64,000 bases of DNA from Malania oleifera. Lineage: Eukaryota > Streptophyta > Magnoliopsida > Santalales > Ximeniaceae. The stretch spans positions 1,116,001-1,180,000 of the forward strand of contig NC_080421.1 of assembly GCF_029873635.1 (NCBI RefSeq). Reading direction: 5' to 3'. The notes below the pieces were generated by a model. It searched no databases. It was not told the origin of the DNA and worked only from the letters and a program-made list of their open reading frames with translations. Shown piece by piece: positions 1-10,745 of the stretch. Position numbers and translations under genes: made by a program. Position 1 is the first letter of the stretch; the number at the start of each line of letters is the position of its first letter.

Positions 1-774
1 GGGCTTAGAAAATATTAAAATAATATTTTATTTAGGGTTGATTTCATGGAATTAGGATTCTTGATTCAGGATTGGAGTAAGCGCCGCAAGTGTAATTTCG
101 GGACCGTATCGACATAGTTAAGGAAAACCAAGGTAATTTGATTATTTTGGAGTTTAACAATTTATTTAGATTATTGGGAGCTTAGGAAATGTTTTATGGA
201 AATTATGTTGGAATTATGTTGAATGTTTTTGGGAAATAGAAATTGTAGATTTTGTGTTGGAAATGCCACGGGTTTAGGATTGAACTGTGTGGGCATCTCA
301 GTAAGCCAGGTAAGGGAATAAATTTAGTCAATATTTTTCATGGAAATATTTACTATTTTACAACATTTTATTTTAGGAAATTATGTATAGCATATAATTA
401 TGTTTGGGAAATTTACTGCTGTTAATAGGAGTTTGTTTTAATACATTTAATCATGGAAAATGATTTCAGTGCATATTTTATAAGTAGAACATCATTTACT
501 TTTGTGCAGCATAGGTATAGAATTTTATGATTTTATGTAATAACAAAATACTATGTTTTCAGAATAAGCATGCTATCACTATTTCAGGAAATTGTTAAAA
601 ATAGTACAGAAATATGTTTAAAGTATATTATAATGTAACAGCGCAAAGGCCGTAATTTATATGAAATGGGGCAAGGGCCATAATTTATATGATATGATAT
701 GCTGGCGCAAATGTGACAACTTGAATAAAAATGAAATTTGAATAATTAAAAGGGAGAAAATACCGAGCGGGATT

Positions 775-870
775 TTTGGCCGCTCTGAATTTCGTCGACA
801 AATACAGGGCTTCATCGACGAATTTAATGAAAGACTCGTCGACGAGGTAACGTGTCTCGTCGACGAATCC
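775..870 (+). promoter_or_regulatory. TCGTCGACGA palindrome array upstream of the LTR TATA box
   Basis: Copies and near-copies of the self-complementary 10-mer TCGTCGACGA lie between the LTR start and the TATAAATA at 878-885. Variants differ mostly by C/T or G/A changes. The position just upstream of the LTR promoter suggests an enhancer or silencing target. The function is inferred. Confidence 0.6.
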
Positions 871-922
871 CCTGTTCTATAAATATAAAAAATTCCTAAT
901 TTATCTTCACAATTAAGCTAAG

Positions 923-924
<2 letters not shown>

Positions 925-985
<61 letters not shown>
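925..985 (+). repeat. (CT)n microsatellite downstream of an LTR TATA box
   Basis: This is a nearly pure CT run about 40 bp after the TATA box at 878-885. The same arrangement recurs in the LTRs at 8566 and 59128, so the run is part of the family's promoter or leader rather than a random locus. Confidence 0.9.
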
Positions 986-989
<4 letters not shown>

Positions 990-1653
990 ATTTTGGCCCC
1001 GCCAGTCGCCGGATCGAAGATTTGAGGCTACCACGACGCTCCTGGCGAAGTTCTTTACGAGTTTGTTGGAGCGAATCGTTGGGAAAACGAAGTTGAAAAT
1101 CATCCCTAAGTTGAGGTAAGACTTTTTAAGCCGAATTTGGTCTTGCAATAGTTATAGGAAATAATATACGCATGAAAATACTGAGGTTTAATACTGAAAA
1201 TTTTCAGTTTCTAGGTATTGATTAGGAAATCCTACGGGGGTCAGGTTAGGATATTTTAGGGGCTTTCTCAGTAGTTAGGTAAGGGAATAAACTAAAGCTG
1301 TTATTTTCTATGCAAATCATTATTAATTATGAGTAAATCTAATTTCAGAAAAGCATATGTTATATTTGTTTATTACGAATGAAATGTACAATTAGGAAAA
1401 TACTGCTATGATGATTAAAATGTATATGTATGTATGAGATGCCAGAAAACCACTATTTTAGAATATGAAGTATGACTTTTAACAGCACATGTGTAGCATG
1501 AATATTATTTTACGTGAAATGTATTATGATATGAAAGATTTTACGGGTAAAGCATGTTTTCATGTATTATGAAAAGATAAGTTATGTTGTGATGATTTTG
1601 ATGAATATATGATAAATGATTTATTTTCATAATGTATATACCTGAAACGATTT

Positions 1654-1765
1654 TGGTGCGAGGCCATGTATTTCTGTTATCGGCACGAGACCGTATTTAT
1701 GTATGATTTCGGCCCGAGGCCGTATTTATGATTCCGGCGTGGGGCCGTATTTATGAAAATGATTG
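1654..1765 (+). repeat. Short tandem array, GGCACGAGGCCGTATTTA type
   Basis: About four degenerate copies of a roughly 30-bp unit with the core GCACGAGGCCGTATTTA. The same array occurs in other B1 LTRs: 19243-19376, 58205-58290 and, on the minus strand, 49955-50075. It marks the B1 subfamily. Confidence 0.75.
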
Positions 1766-3079
1766 GCATGAGGCCGCTATTATATCATGTATTATATGTT
1801 ATCAGAACTCGGATGTTAGTTTAGTTCAATTCAGGGGCTTGGTACCATAGCTTATAGATAAGATGTTTATGATCAGATTAGTGCTAACCACCCTACGAGG
1901 GGGTGGGAGATGGATAGTCAATGTGGCTTTTAGTAAAGTGTGGACGTCCACCTGGCAGTCCAGACCAGGGTGTGGCAGGCTCATCGTACTTATAGACATA
2001 TTTGACTCGGCAGTGGTCGGCCAGCCATTGTCGGGTCCCGCCTTCAGGTTGCATAACCCATCATGGGAGGTAATACATGACACCAGCTAACTATTCATTT
2101 TTGGTATATTTTCAGTATTATAGTTGTAATAGATGTTTAATGTATATTATGATTTATTAACAAAAATGAGGTTATATGATTATCTTGTATGATATGTGGA
2201 ATGTTTACGAAAATATGAAATGTACTGTATATGTATAATTGCATTAAATATTCATGTTACCACACAACAGTATTTAGTTTATTTTCCCTTACTGAGAAGT
2301 GTCTCACCCCCGAATATTAAATGATTTTCAAGAAACCCAGAGAGATCGGCGGGTCAGGGCCGCCGTTAAGTGGGTTTAGCTTCCCTACTAGAAGGGTAAG
2401 CATTGAGCTAGGATCATGAGATTTTTGTTATACGATCCTAGTGTTATTTTGAATTTTTAAAAAATTGTAAATAAATACAGTATTTTGAGAATGTAAATAA
2501 CTTTGGTATTATGTTTCATGGTTGTATGATTGAGATTTTATTTTACTCCTGCTTAAGTTTCTGCTGTGATTGACAAGTGTTCCCGTTACCCACAGGTTCG
2601 GGTTGACTTTTCCATTCATTATATTACATTTTATGTTAAAAGAAATTAGGGTCGCTACAGCAAGGGCTGTGATGTATGATATGTTATTTTCCATAAATTA
2701 TTATTATGTCAGATATTATGATGAAACAATTATGTTCAGCATATGAAACATAGTATATGATATCAGAATTCGGATGACTTAGTTTAGTTCAGTTTTTAGG
2801 AGCACATTATCGTAGCTATATATATTTAGATTATGATAGTACAACTACACAATCAGAGTGTGGTAAGGTGGCAGTCGATGTGGTTTCAGTATAGTTTGGA
2901 GATGTTCCCCTGGCAGTCTGGACCAGGTGGGGTAGGCCCATCATACTTACAGATAAGAGTTTTTCATCTACCATGGTCGGCCAGCCATTGCTAGGTCCCG
3001 CCTTCGGGCCGCATAACTCAGTCATGTGGGGACAATACATGACACCAACTAACTATCCATCCTGAGATTTATTTCACGT

Positions 3080-3945
3080 ATTCAGACAGCTGCTGAAGCC
3101 ATTGCCAGCCACGGCCAGCCATCTCCCAACTATCTCTCCCTTCTTTTTCTTTCTTTTAATTGATTCTTGTTATTATTGTTTTTTTTAAATTGAGTTATTG
3201 TTATTTACTTTCTTTGGCAAAGTTTTATTTTAAAGTTTTAATTTTTGGAATATAGTTTGGGTGTTATTATTATTAAAGTTTATTTATTTTTATTTTTTTA
3301 ATTACTAATTAGCATTAGAATTAATTTTTCTTAAGGTAGTTGATTAAAGTTTGGTTTAGTCTTTTAAAATACAAAAAGAAAAAAAAAATAATTCTTTTTT
3401 TTTTTTGTAGAAGTTATATTAGTAGTTCTCTTTAAAATTTAAATTGTGTTTGTTGAAGTTCGGTTTAGTTTAGGTTGGTCTTACTCTTGTTGCGTTTAAA
3501 GTTTGATTTTGATTCAAGTTCTTAAATTTGTTAAAAGTTCGGTTTTTTTTATTGTTCACATTTGTGTTTGATTGAGTTTTCATTATTGCGTGTTTTAATT
3601 ACGTGTTAAAATTATTGTTTTTAGCTTTCATTCCGAAGTTCAATGCGTGTTTAAATTCTTGCTTGATTAGACGTAGGTTTTCTGTTTCTCGTTATTTAAT
3701 TCAGTGCATGCTAGGATTAGGGTTTAATTTGCATGTTCATTTAATTTGTCAAAAGAAATCTTAAACAATCCTGAAAACCTCGAATCTGAACTGAGTTCAG
3801 TAACTTTTTATTTTCGATTAGAAATACGTAAAATTTGGAATTTAAACCGCATTCCTTGAGGAAACGACTGGCCTTTGGGCTGAATATTACACGACAAAAC
3901 TCCTATACTTGGGATAGCTTCCAAGCTACTCATTTTTCGAGTGAG
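3080..3945. other. Unassigned AT-rich block inside the left LTR
   Basis: This stretch has no counterpart in the other family A or B LTRs here. It starts near a GCC-rich segment (3095-3125), is then T-rich with several poly-T runs, and ends at 3945 where family A sequence resumes. I see no open frame of note. It could be part of another retroelement leader. Its edges are approximate. Confidence 0.4.
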
Positions 3946-4265
3946 TCAAATAACTTATTCCATATTACTGAGATGTGTCTCACCCAAGTATTAAATATTT
4001 CAGGAAATCGAGATTGAGTTGGTAATAAAGCTCTCAAATAAAGTGGAGCAGGGATCCTGATATTTTTGGATGGATTATAGAGTATGTATATTTGTTGTGG
4101 CGTATGTATATATTGTCATCCGCTGATAAGTATTTGAAATATAATGTGACCGGTATACTGGTGCCCAATACGGGTCAGGTAATATGTATGGTATCGGGGT
4201 GTTGACGTGTTCGATAAATATGATGTAAAAGAAAAAATGGTATGAAAAATTGGGGCATCATAGTT

Positions 4266-4277
4266 TGGTATCAGAGC
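4266..4277 (+). promoter_or_regulatory. Primer binding site (tRNA-iMet type)
   Basis: TGGTATCAGAGC matches the complement of the 3' end of plant initiator Met tRNA, the usual plant LTR-retrotransposon primer. It lies 3 bp after the LTR end at 4262. Confidence 0.85.
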
Positions 4278-4742
4278 TTAGGTTGCTAGGTTCTACATAT
4301 TTTAGTAAACAGCGGAATACAATATCAGAGTATAGGAATGGATTTTGAGGAAAATAGGAGATGGGTAGATTGAAATGTAAGTCAGTCATTGTGAAGGATG
4401 AGGTTAGAATTTAGGGTTCTATCTTGCGGCCTAGAGACAAGAGTACCGGGTTTGTTTCTATGTTTTTCTTGGGATGACGATTTCAGGAAAACCATGGATA
4501 CTATTGCTGGGTCTTGTTTTTGAGTGGTAGGACTGAATATTAAATGCAGATTCAGGACGTGAAGATAAAGGGTCATAGAAGAGTAATTTATGAGTTATAG
4601 CAGTGTATTGGTTGTGTGATAGTAATTGTATACTGAGACTAGTTGTTCCCCTTTCAAAATAGACCCTGGGAATAACAACGTAAATACTGAAAGTAGTTGT
4701 AACGAGAGGGCTTCTAGCATAGATGGCAGTGACCTTGAATAG

Positions 4743-5465
4743 GTGCTGTGTAGTGCAGGCCAGCAGGTCATGGCTGGGATTGTGTGGAACTATGGGAGAC
4801 AGAACTGCCTACTAGCTGACCCGGGTTGCAGTGTCGAGCAATTTATCCACATAAATCCCTCGACTTTTATGGGGAGAGCTGATCAAATCATTGTTAAGGA
4901 ATGGATCCAAGAGATGGAAGATATATTAGCAAGTCTCCGCGATGCAGATGAGCAGAAAGTTTTGTATGTTGTTTTGAAAATAACTAGGGAGGCCAAGTAT
5001 TGGTGGATGTCGGTAAAGCTACTTGAAGAACAAAGGGTAGAACCAGCAACCCTAACATGGAACCATTTTAAAGAAATTTTTTATGATCAATATATTTACT
5101 CTTCTACCAAAAATGCTTAGGCAAAAGAGTTTATGAACCTGAATCAGAGGAAGAGATCTATGCCTCCTGAATTTCAGGCAGGTACCAGTTAGGGGACTTG
5201 GAGAAGACATGGTGGCAGTGTAGGACAGAGCTAGGGAAAAAGGCTCGTGCCTCCCGATTTTCAGGCAGGGTCCAGTTGAGGGTCGTGAAGGAGATATGAT
5301 AGCAGAGGGGGATAGCAACAGGGAGGAAGAGAACAAATAGTATAGGGTAGACACATGCCTCCTTCTTGTCCCAGATGTTACAGGAGACACACAGGAGAGT
5401 GCCGAGTGAGGGAGGTTATCTGTTATCGGTGCTATCAGCCTGGACATATTTTAAAAAATTGTCAG
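4743..5465 (+). pseudogene. Ty3/gypsy gag fossil
   Basis: The translated remnant shows a Retrotrans_gag-type region (a WIQEMEDIL-like segment, then a YWWMSV and a WNHFKEIF-like segment) between about 4840 and 5090. Near 5418-5460 it shows a CCHC zinc knuckle of the form C-x2-C-x4-H-x4-C. This places the element in Ty3/gypsy. It is broken in several places and not expected to make a working protein. It follows the primer site at 4266 in the correct order. Confidence 0.75.
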
Positions 5466-5589
5466 GCACCTCCAGCGATAGCGTTTACTCCTTGACCATA
5501 TAGAGGAGACTATTAGGCACCTCGAGGCGGACAACAGATGAATACTACTCTAACGCAAGTTTATGCACTGACGCCGTGAGATACTAAGG

Positions 5590-6375
5590 CCGCAGGAGAC
5601 ATGGTGACAGGTAGTAAAGTTATAATTTTAGTTAAAGTTATTGTTTTATGTGATTTAGAAGAAATGTATTCGTTTATTTCTTGGGAATATATCAGATTGT
5701 GTAAGATAAAAACTTAATTGTTAGACATCAAATTATTTGTAACCACACCAACAGGAACAATGGTAAAATGTAGAAGGGTGTTTAAGGATTGTCCAGCAGA
5801 TATTCAGGGAAGGATATTGTCTGCTGGTCTTGTAGTGCTTTATAGGCACTAGTTTGTTTTGATCCTGGCAATGGACTGACTAGCTATCAGTTAGGCCAGT
5901 ATTAACTATTATTAGAAAGAGGTAGTGTTCGGACCTCCAAGAGGACAGGAGTATAGTTTACTGGGGCCATGTGTGCGCACCTCACCACAGTTGTTATCTA
6001 CCATTCAGGCGAGGAAGTTGTTGTTGGAGGGTTTTCAAGGATTTGTGGCCTGTGTGAAGGAAGTATTAGAAGGGGAGTTGAGGGTTGAGGATATCCCGGT
6101 AGTGAGGACTTTTCTTGATATATTTTTCTAGGATTTTTCAGGACTACCTCATGAACATGAGGTAGAATTTGCTATTGATCTGGTTCCGGGGACAGCGCCG
6201 ATTTTGAAAGCGCCGTACAAAATGGTACCAGCAGAGCTGAAAGAATTGGATGAATAGTTGCGAAAAATTGTTAGATAAGAGGTTTATCAAGCCCAGTGTG
6301 TCACCCTAGGGAGCACTAGTATTGTTTATGAGGAAGGAAGATGGGTCGACGAGAGTGTGCATCGACTACATATTT
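5590..6375 (+). pseudogene. Ty3/gypsy pol fossil, protease to start of reverse transcriptase
   Basis: A protease-like stretch (about 5610-5760) is followed by the conserved link to reverse transcriptase, with a PVVRTFLDIF-like segment near 6090 and an [15 protein letters not shown]-like segment near 6160. The first RT block ends in a VCIDY-like motif near 6370. Family order is normal for Ty3/gypsy. It is broken in several places and stops at an unrelated block at about 6376. Confidence 0.7.
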
Positions 6376-7740
6376 TCATATTTCCATAAGTCGGCCAAAA
6401 TAATGGGGACAGTGTAATCCTAAAATTAAGAAGCCCATAAAAATGTAAGATACTAAGTGGGCAACAATTTGACTTCTATGTTCTATGGAAATTATTTATT
6501 CCTTGGGAAGTGATGCTGTCACCATAAGCTGAAAACAAACCTAAGAATAAGATGTCATGGGCATCACATTGCCAAGTAACCTGAAGGATCCTGTGAATCA
6601 AATAACACCAAAAACAATCATCTTTATCAACTTAATTAGAAGAAAAATCATAATGATACTTGGACTTTTAGCAATCTACTATCCAGAAAGAAATTGGACA
6701 TGCTAGGACCCGGAACTTTATCTTTTTGCTCTATCCTATGCGAATCTTACTTGGCAATGGGATACCAATTTAACCTCTTAGGCATAAGCTCTATTGGGAT
6801 TTGATTTGTATACAACCTAATGTGGAGTCTTCTATTGTTGTCTATAATTGATTGTGGCTTTTGAAACCATCCTCAGAATCTGATTTTTCTACCATTAGCA
6901 ACTCTCTGGTACAAATAAACGTCACCCTTTCCTTCCTGGTCCATTCCACACAAGATTTGTGCTTCCAGAAAATATTCAATCACTGATCATAGCTAATTAA
7001 ACAACTTCATTAGTATTGTTCTTTGTACCAAAAACCAAGACACGTGTTTATTACATATTTGGCCAATCACTGGAGCAAGATCAGGGTTGGCTTGAGTCAG
7101 TATACCAAGACTTAGACTTGCCATAATTGCAATCCTTGTTTTTCATTAAGGATATTTTCCAACTATATTTTGATATTCAATATGTGTCACCAAAGCTTAG
7201 AAGTTGAGTCTTAAAAACTGTTTGAAGCAAGGAAAAAAAAATTTAAGAACCAATTTGGTAGAAAAATGATACTTTATCTTAATTTAAAAGTGTAAGCCTA
7301 TGCATTAGATTGGCATTGAAATGGAATTGGGTGATTAAAATTCTAGGGAATGTTTGGAAGTTCATATAATTTTTATTCAAACGAATTATAAAGTTATGAT
7401 GAGAGTTTTGAAGTGCTTTTATACATTTGATCTGATAAACAAATGATTATAAATCCTGATCTGAAATTTTTTAGTAGGTATGGTTCTTGATGAGTATGAA
7501 TCATCATTGTAAGTTCTTTGTTTAAAGAAGAGGCTAACCATTGAGGGTTAACAATTTATTATACACCTAGTTGATTTTTTTTAAAAGAAAATAGTATTCA
7601 GAGATCCAAATGGAGTGAGAGTTTTCTTTCTAACTAATAAGCTCTCATACTTGACATCTTGAGTGCTTGGGAAAGGATAGAATTTGGGCGCATGTTTGGG
7701 GTTGTAGCAGTGATGGAAGAAATATATGAGTTAACAAATC
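6376..7740. other. Unassigned block between two pol remnants
   Basis: No retroelement protein similarity is visible here, yet pol remnants lie on both sides. The composition is more mixed than in the LTRs. On the minus strand short open stretches are bounded by splice-like AG and GT sites (for example around 6540-6600). It could be inserted host-derived sequence or badly decayed element DNA. I do not recognise any product. Confidence 0.35.
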
Positions 7741-8560
7741 CCAAACTTCTTTACACATAGGTGATGAATTTTTAGATATTCTTTCCAGATGACTTATCGG
7801 GGCTACCTTCAAGAGGAGATTGAATATAATATTAATTTGGTGCTAGGAGCGGAGCCTATGTCGATTGCTTCCTATAGAATGACATCAACTGAACTATGGT
7901 AACTTAAGGTGCAACTAGAAGATTTCCTTAACAAAGAATATGTTCGACCTAGTATATCATTATAGGTTGCACTTGTGTTATTCACTAAGAGATATAATGG
8001 GGCCTTGAGGTTATGCATTAATCATTGGAAGTTGAATCACGTTACAGTAGGAATTGGTATCGACTTCCAGAGATTGGGGGATTATTGGAATAATTGATAA
8101 ATCCCAAAATTTTTGAAGATTGATTTACAATTAAATTATCACTAATTAAGAATTGGAAATTATACATTTCAAAGACAGAATTGAATACATAGTAAGATCA
8201 CAATAAGTTTTTTGTGTTACTAATTGAGGGTTATTAATGCACCTTACATTTTCATAGATATAATGAATCAAGTCATTCAATCATAGTTGGATCAGTGTAT
8301 TGTAATTTTATGGATGATTTTTAGGGTATTCAAAGACTTAAGAAGAACATGAACAATATTTGTGATTAATTTTACAAACACTATGAGAGCATCAGTACAT
8401 GCTAAATAGGAAATGTGGGTTTTGAACAACTAATACAGAAATTTTGGGTCATATCATTATCAAAGGACAGTTATCTATTAATTCTTTTAAGGTTATGTTA
8501 GTGTTGGATTTTTGAAAGACTCAAGGTAAAAAAATTGAAGTTGTCGAGTGTTGGAGCTAA
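7741..8560 (+). pseudogene. Ty3/gypsy reverse transcriptase fossil, badly decayed
   Basis: The remnant again shows the pre-RT region (an LSGLPSRGEIEY-like stretch near 7795), the region before the first RT block (a VALVLFTKR-like stretch near 7965), and weaker similarity to later RT blocks between 8200 and 8510. Because it restarts at the same domain found at 6130, it may be a second copy or a different element from the 5590-6375 remnant. It has many breaks. Confidence 0.55.
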
Positions 8561-8565
8561 AGCAA

Positions 8566-8925
8566 TGTAATGACCCGAAGAATAATGATATTTAAATAAT
8601 AAAGAGGGAGGAAAATGGAAACAGTAATAGAAGGAGGCAGCCGACTTCGTCAACGATATTGCATTTTGGAGATGATAATTCCAAGAAATTTCCTAGGCCT
8701 CGTCGATGTACACAGAGGTTTCGTCGACGAGGGTTCTTTAGGATCTCGTCAACGAGAAGATACCGAGAGAGGATTTTTGGAAGTCTAAAGTTCATCGACG
8801 AGGGTGCAGGTTCGTTGACGAACTTTGTACAGGACTCGTCGAAGAGGTGACGGGTCTCGTCCACGAATCCGGCTCTATAAATAGCTGAAAGTTGGATTTT
8901 TGCGCAGAAAACTTATAGAAATTCA

Positions 8926-8988
<63 letters not shown>

Positions 8989-10580
8989 GGCTCCACCTCC
9001 ATCTCTCTTTAATTTAGCTCCGTTGTTCACAGGATCGATGATCTGAGGCTACCACGATGCTTCTGGGGAAGTTCTCCTTTAGTCTGCCAGAGCAGATCGT
9101 CGGTGGGACGAAGTTGGAATTCATCCCAGATTTAGGGTAAAGTCTTTTATTCGAAATTAGGCTTTTCGGGAGTTGTAGGAAATGACGTAGATGTAGAAAT
9201 AGTAATATTTTGTTATGGGATTTATGGTTTTCAAGGTGTTGAGTGGAGAACCCTACGGATGTAAGACCCGTTACAGTGGGGAGATTTTAGCAGAAATCAG
9301 GTAAGGGAAATATGCTATGCTAGGCAGTTTTGGAATGATTTTTAGTATGAAATGTATATTTTACCAGATTATTATTCACAACATAAATTTATACAATTAA
9401 TCAATTATGTATTATATGTTTTAAATCATTGTGTGGCTTAAGAATATAGATATTATACAGAGACATGCTTTACAGTATTTTTTAGAGTTATGTTTTACAC
9501 AATATACAGACAGTGAATATATTTTTTCATAAATTATAGAATACCATGATTATATAGTTTACAGTACCATGACATACAGTTTTACAGTTCATTTCAGAAA
9601 TACAGTTGATACAGATACAGTTTATCATAGCGTCATGGTAAATACAGTTATTTCAGAATCATGGTAAAACAGATATTTATATACATAAATGTATTATATA
9701 GTATCAGACCCTATTGGACCATTACAGTTTACAGAGTACGGTACCGTAGCTACATCCAATATAGAGTGTAACCGCCTATTCAAATAATACGTGGTATATA
9801 AGTCGATCGTATAGAGCCCACGAGTGGACAGGCTCCCCATCAAATATGGGTTTAAGAGGGCCCACGTGGTATATAGTGGTTTATCTTGGTCAGCCAGCCA
9901 GGATAGGTCTCACCTACGGGTCGCACGACTCTGTCATGAGGGGTTAAATCATGACATACAGTTATCCACAGGGAAGTTTTTAGCTATTATTATGTATATA
10001 CAGATTTATAAAGACAAAAAATATACTTATATACATTAGAAGTATTTTAAGTAGAAACCTAAAGTACAGATATGTTAAGCAACAGGGAAAAGGTGATGGT
10101 TTATATTACTGGTATTGTATTTATAGATTTAGTGATACATGAATATATAGTACTATAGATTTTCATAGTATTGTAACTCATTTGCCACACGCTAGCAATA
10201 GCATATTTCGTCTTACTGAGCGTTGACTCATCTCATTACTTTAATATTTTTCAAGTGATCCAGGTAGGCGAGTAGATCAGGCTCGCAGATAGAAGGCCCT
10301 TAGTATTGCCCTGACAACAGAGTGAGCATTTTTTGGAGTATTTTTGTATAACCCTAGCCAGTTGAGGGTATTTTGGGAAACAGTCATATATGTATATTTT
10401 GGGAAACATTTTAGCACTCTGGTATTGTATATAATTATATATGGTTATGTTTATTTGATTTCTGCTTCTCGCTCCTTAGGTTAAAGGTTGGGTTTAATTC
10501 AGTTTGGTATCAGAGCATTATGAATGTTATAGTATAAAAAATAAAAATAAAAAACCCCAGTTAAATAGCAGGTCGTCACA
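8566..10580 (+). mobile_element. Solo LTR, Ty3/gypsy-like family B2
   Basis: It starts TGTAATGACCCG and ends AGGTCGTCACA, flanked by AGCAA (8561-8565) and AGTAA (10581-10585), a target-site duplication with one difference. It contains a palindrome array (about 8645-8865), TATAAATAG at 8876-8884, a (CT)n run (8930-8985), the B2 middle with an ACGGTACCGT motif near 9740, and the TGAG/CTCA hairpin near 10218. A TGGTATCAGAGC string near 10503 lies within the LTR, close to its end. Length 2015 bp. Confidence 0.85.
8640..8865 (+). promoter_or_regulatory. TCGTCGACGA palindrome array
   Basis: Seven or more copies or one-to-two-base variants of TCGTCGACGA lie directly upstream of the TATA box at 8876-8884. 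Most variants are transitions within CpG steps. Confidence 0.6.
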
Positions 10581-10745
10581 AGTAAGGTGTATTAGGACAA
10601 GATGTACACCCATCGATTTATATCAGTTACCAATTCTAATAGGGTGGTTTACAAGATTAACTCAAAACTTATTAGGTTAACGATGGATTTTATTTGGGTT
10701 CTATTCAACAAATTTCGAGGACAAAATTTTATAAGGAAGGGAGAA
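10581..10745 (+). pseudogene. 3' end of a Ty3/gypsy internal region
   Basis: It ends in the sequence that commonly closes plant Ty3/gypsy pol next to the polypurine tract: an FRGQNF-like segment, then AAGGAAGGGAGAA, immediately before the right LTR at 10746. This supports reading 4263-10745 as the internal region of one element, interrupted by the solo LTR at 8566-10580. Confidence 0.65.

Larger units (their letters stand above)
712..2659 (+). mobile_element. Solo LTR, Ty3/gypsy-like family B1
   Basis: It begins TGTGACAACTTG and ends GGTCGCTACA. The flanking 5-mers GCAAA (707-711) and GCAAG (2660-2664) are a target-site duplication with one difference. In order it holds a palindrome array (about 780-870), a TATA box (878-885), a (CT)n tract (925-985), a conserved leader ending in a GTAAG site, tandem GGC-rich repeats (1654-1765) and the conserved TGAGA/TCTCA hairpin near 2295. 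There is no internal region, so it is a solo LTR of 1948 bp lodged in the left LTR of the host element. Confidence 0.85.
1..4262 (+). mobile_element. Left LTR (cut by window edge) of a Ty3/gypsy fossil, family A/B mosaic
   Basis: Positions 1-340 match the 5' half of family A LTRs (compare 11290-11650 and 45320-45665). About 640-711 and 2660-3060 resemble family B1. Positions 3945-4262 match the family A 3' end (compare 14220-14604). The LTR end at 4262 is followed at once by a tRNA-iMet-type primer site, so it is read as the 5' LTR of the element whose gag starts near 4743. A solo LTR (712-2659) and an unassigned AT-rich block (about 3080-3945) interrupt it. Its beginning lies outside the window. 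Confidence 0.75.

Noticed and set aside
918-1148. Arg/Glu-rich minus-strand frame, and similar frames at 22128-22316, 22071-22307 and 46858-47250
   Set aside because: They are translations of (CT)n/(GA)n tracts and LTR leaders that recur in every copy. They are not genes.
4266-4277. TGGTATCAGAGC strings (also at 20269 and near 10503) as tRNA gene pieces
   Set aside because: Only the primer-complementary end is present, right beside LTR ends in two cases. No cloverleaf can be formed.
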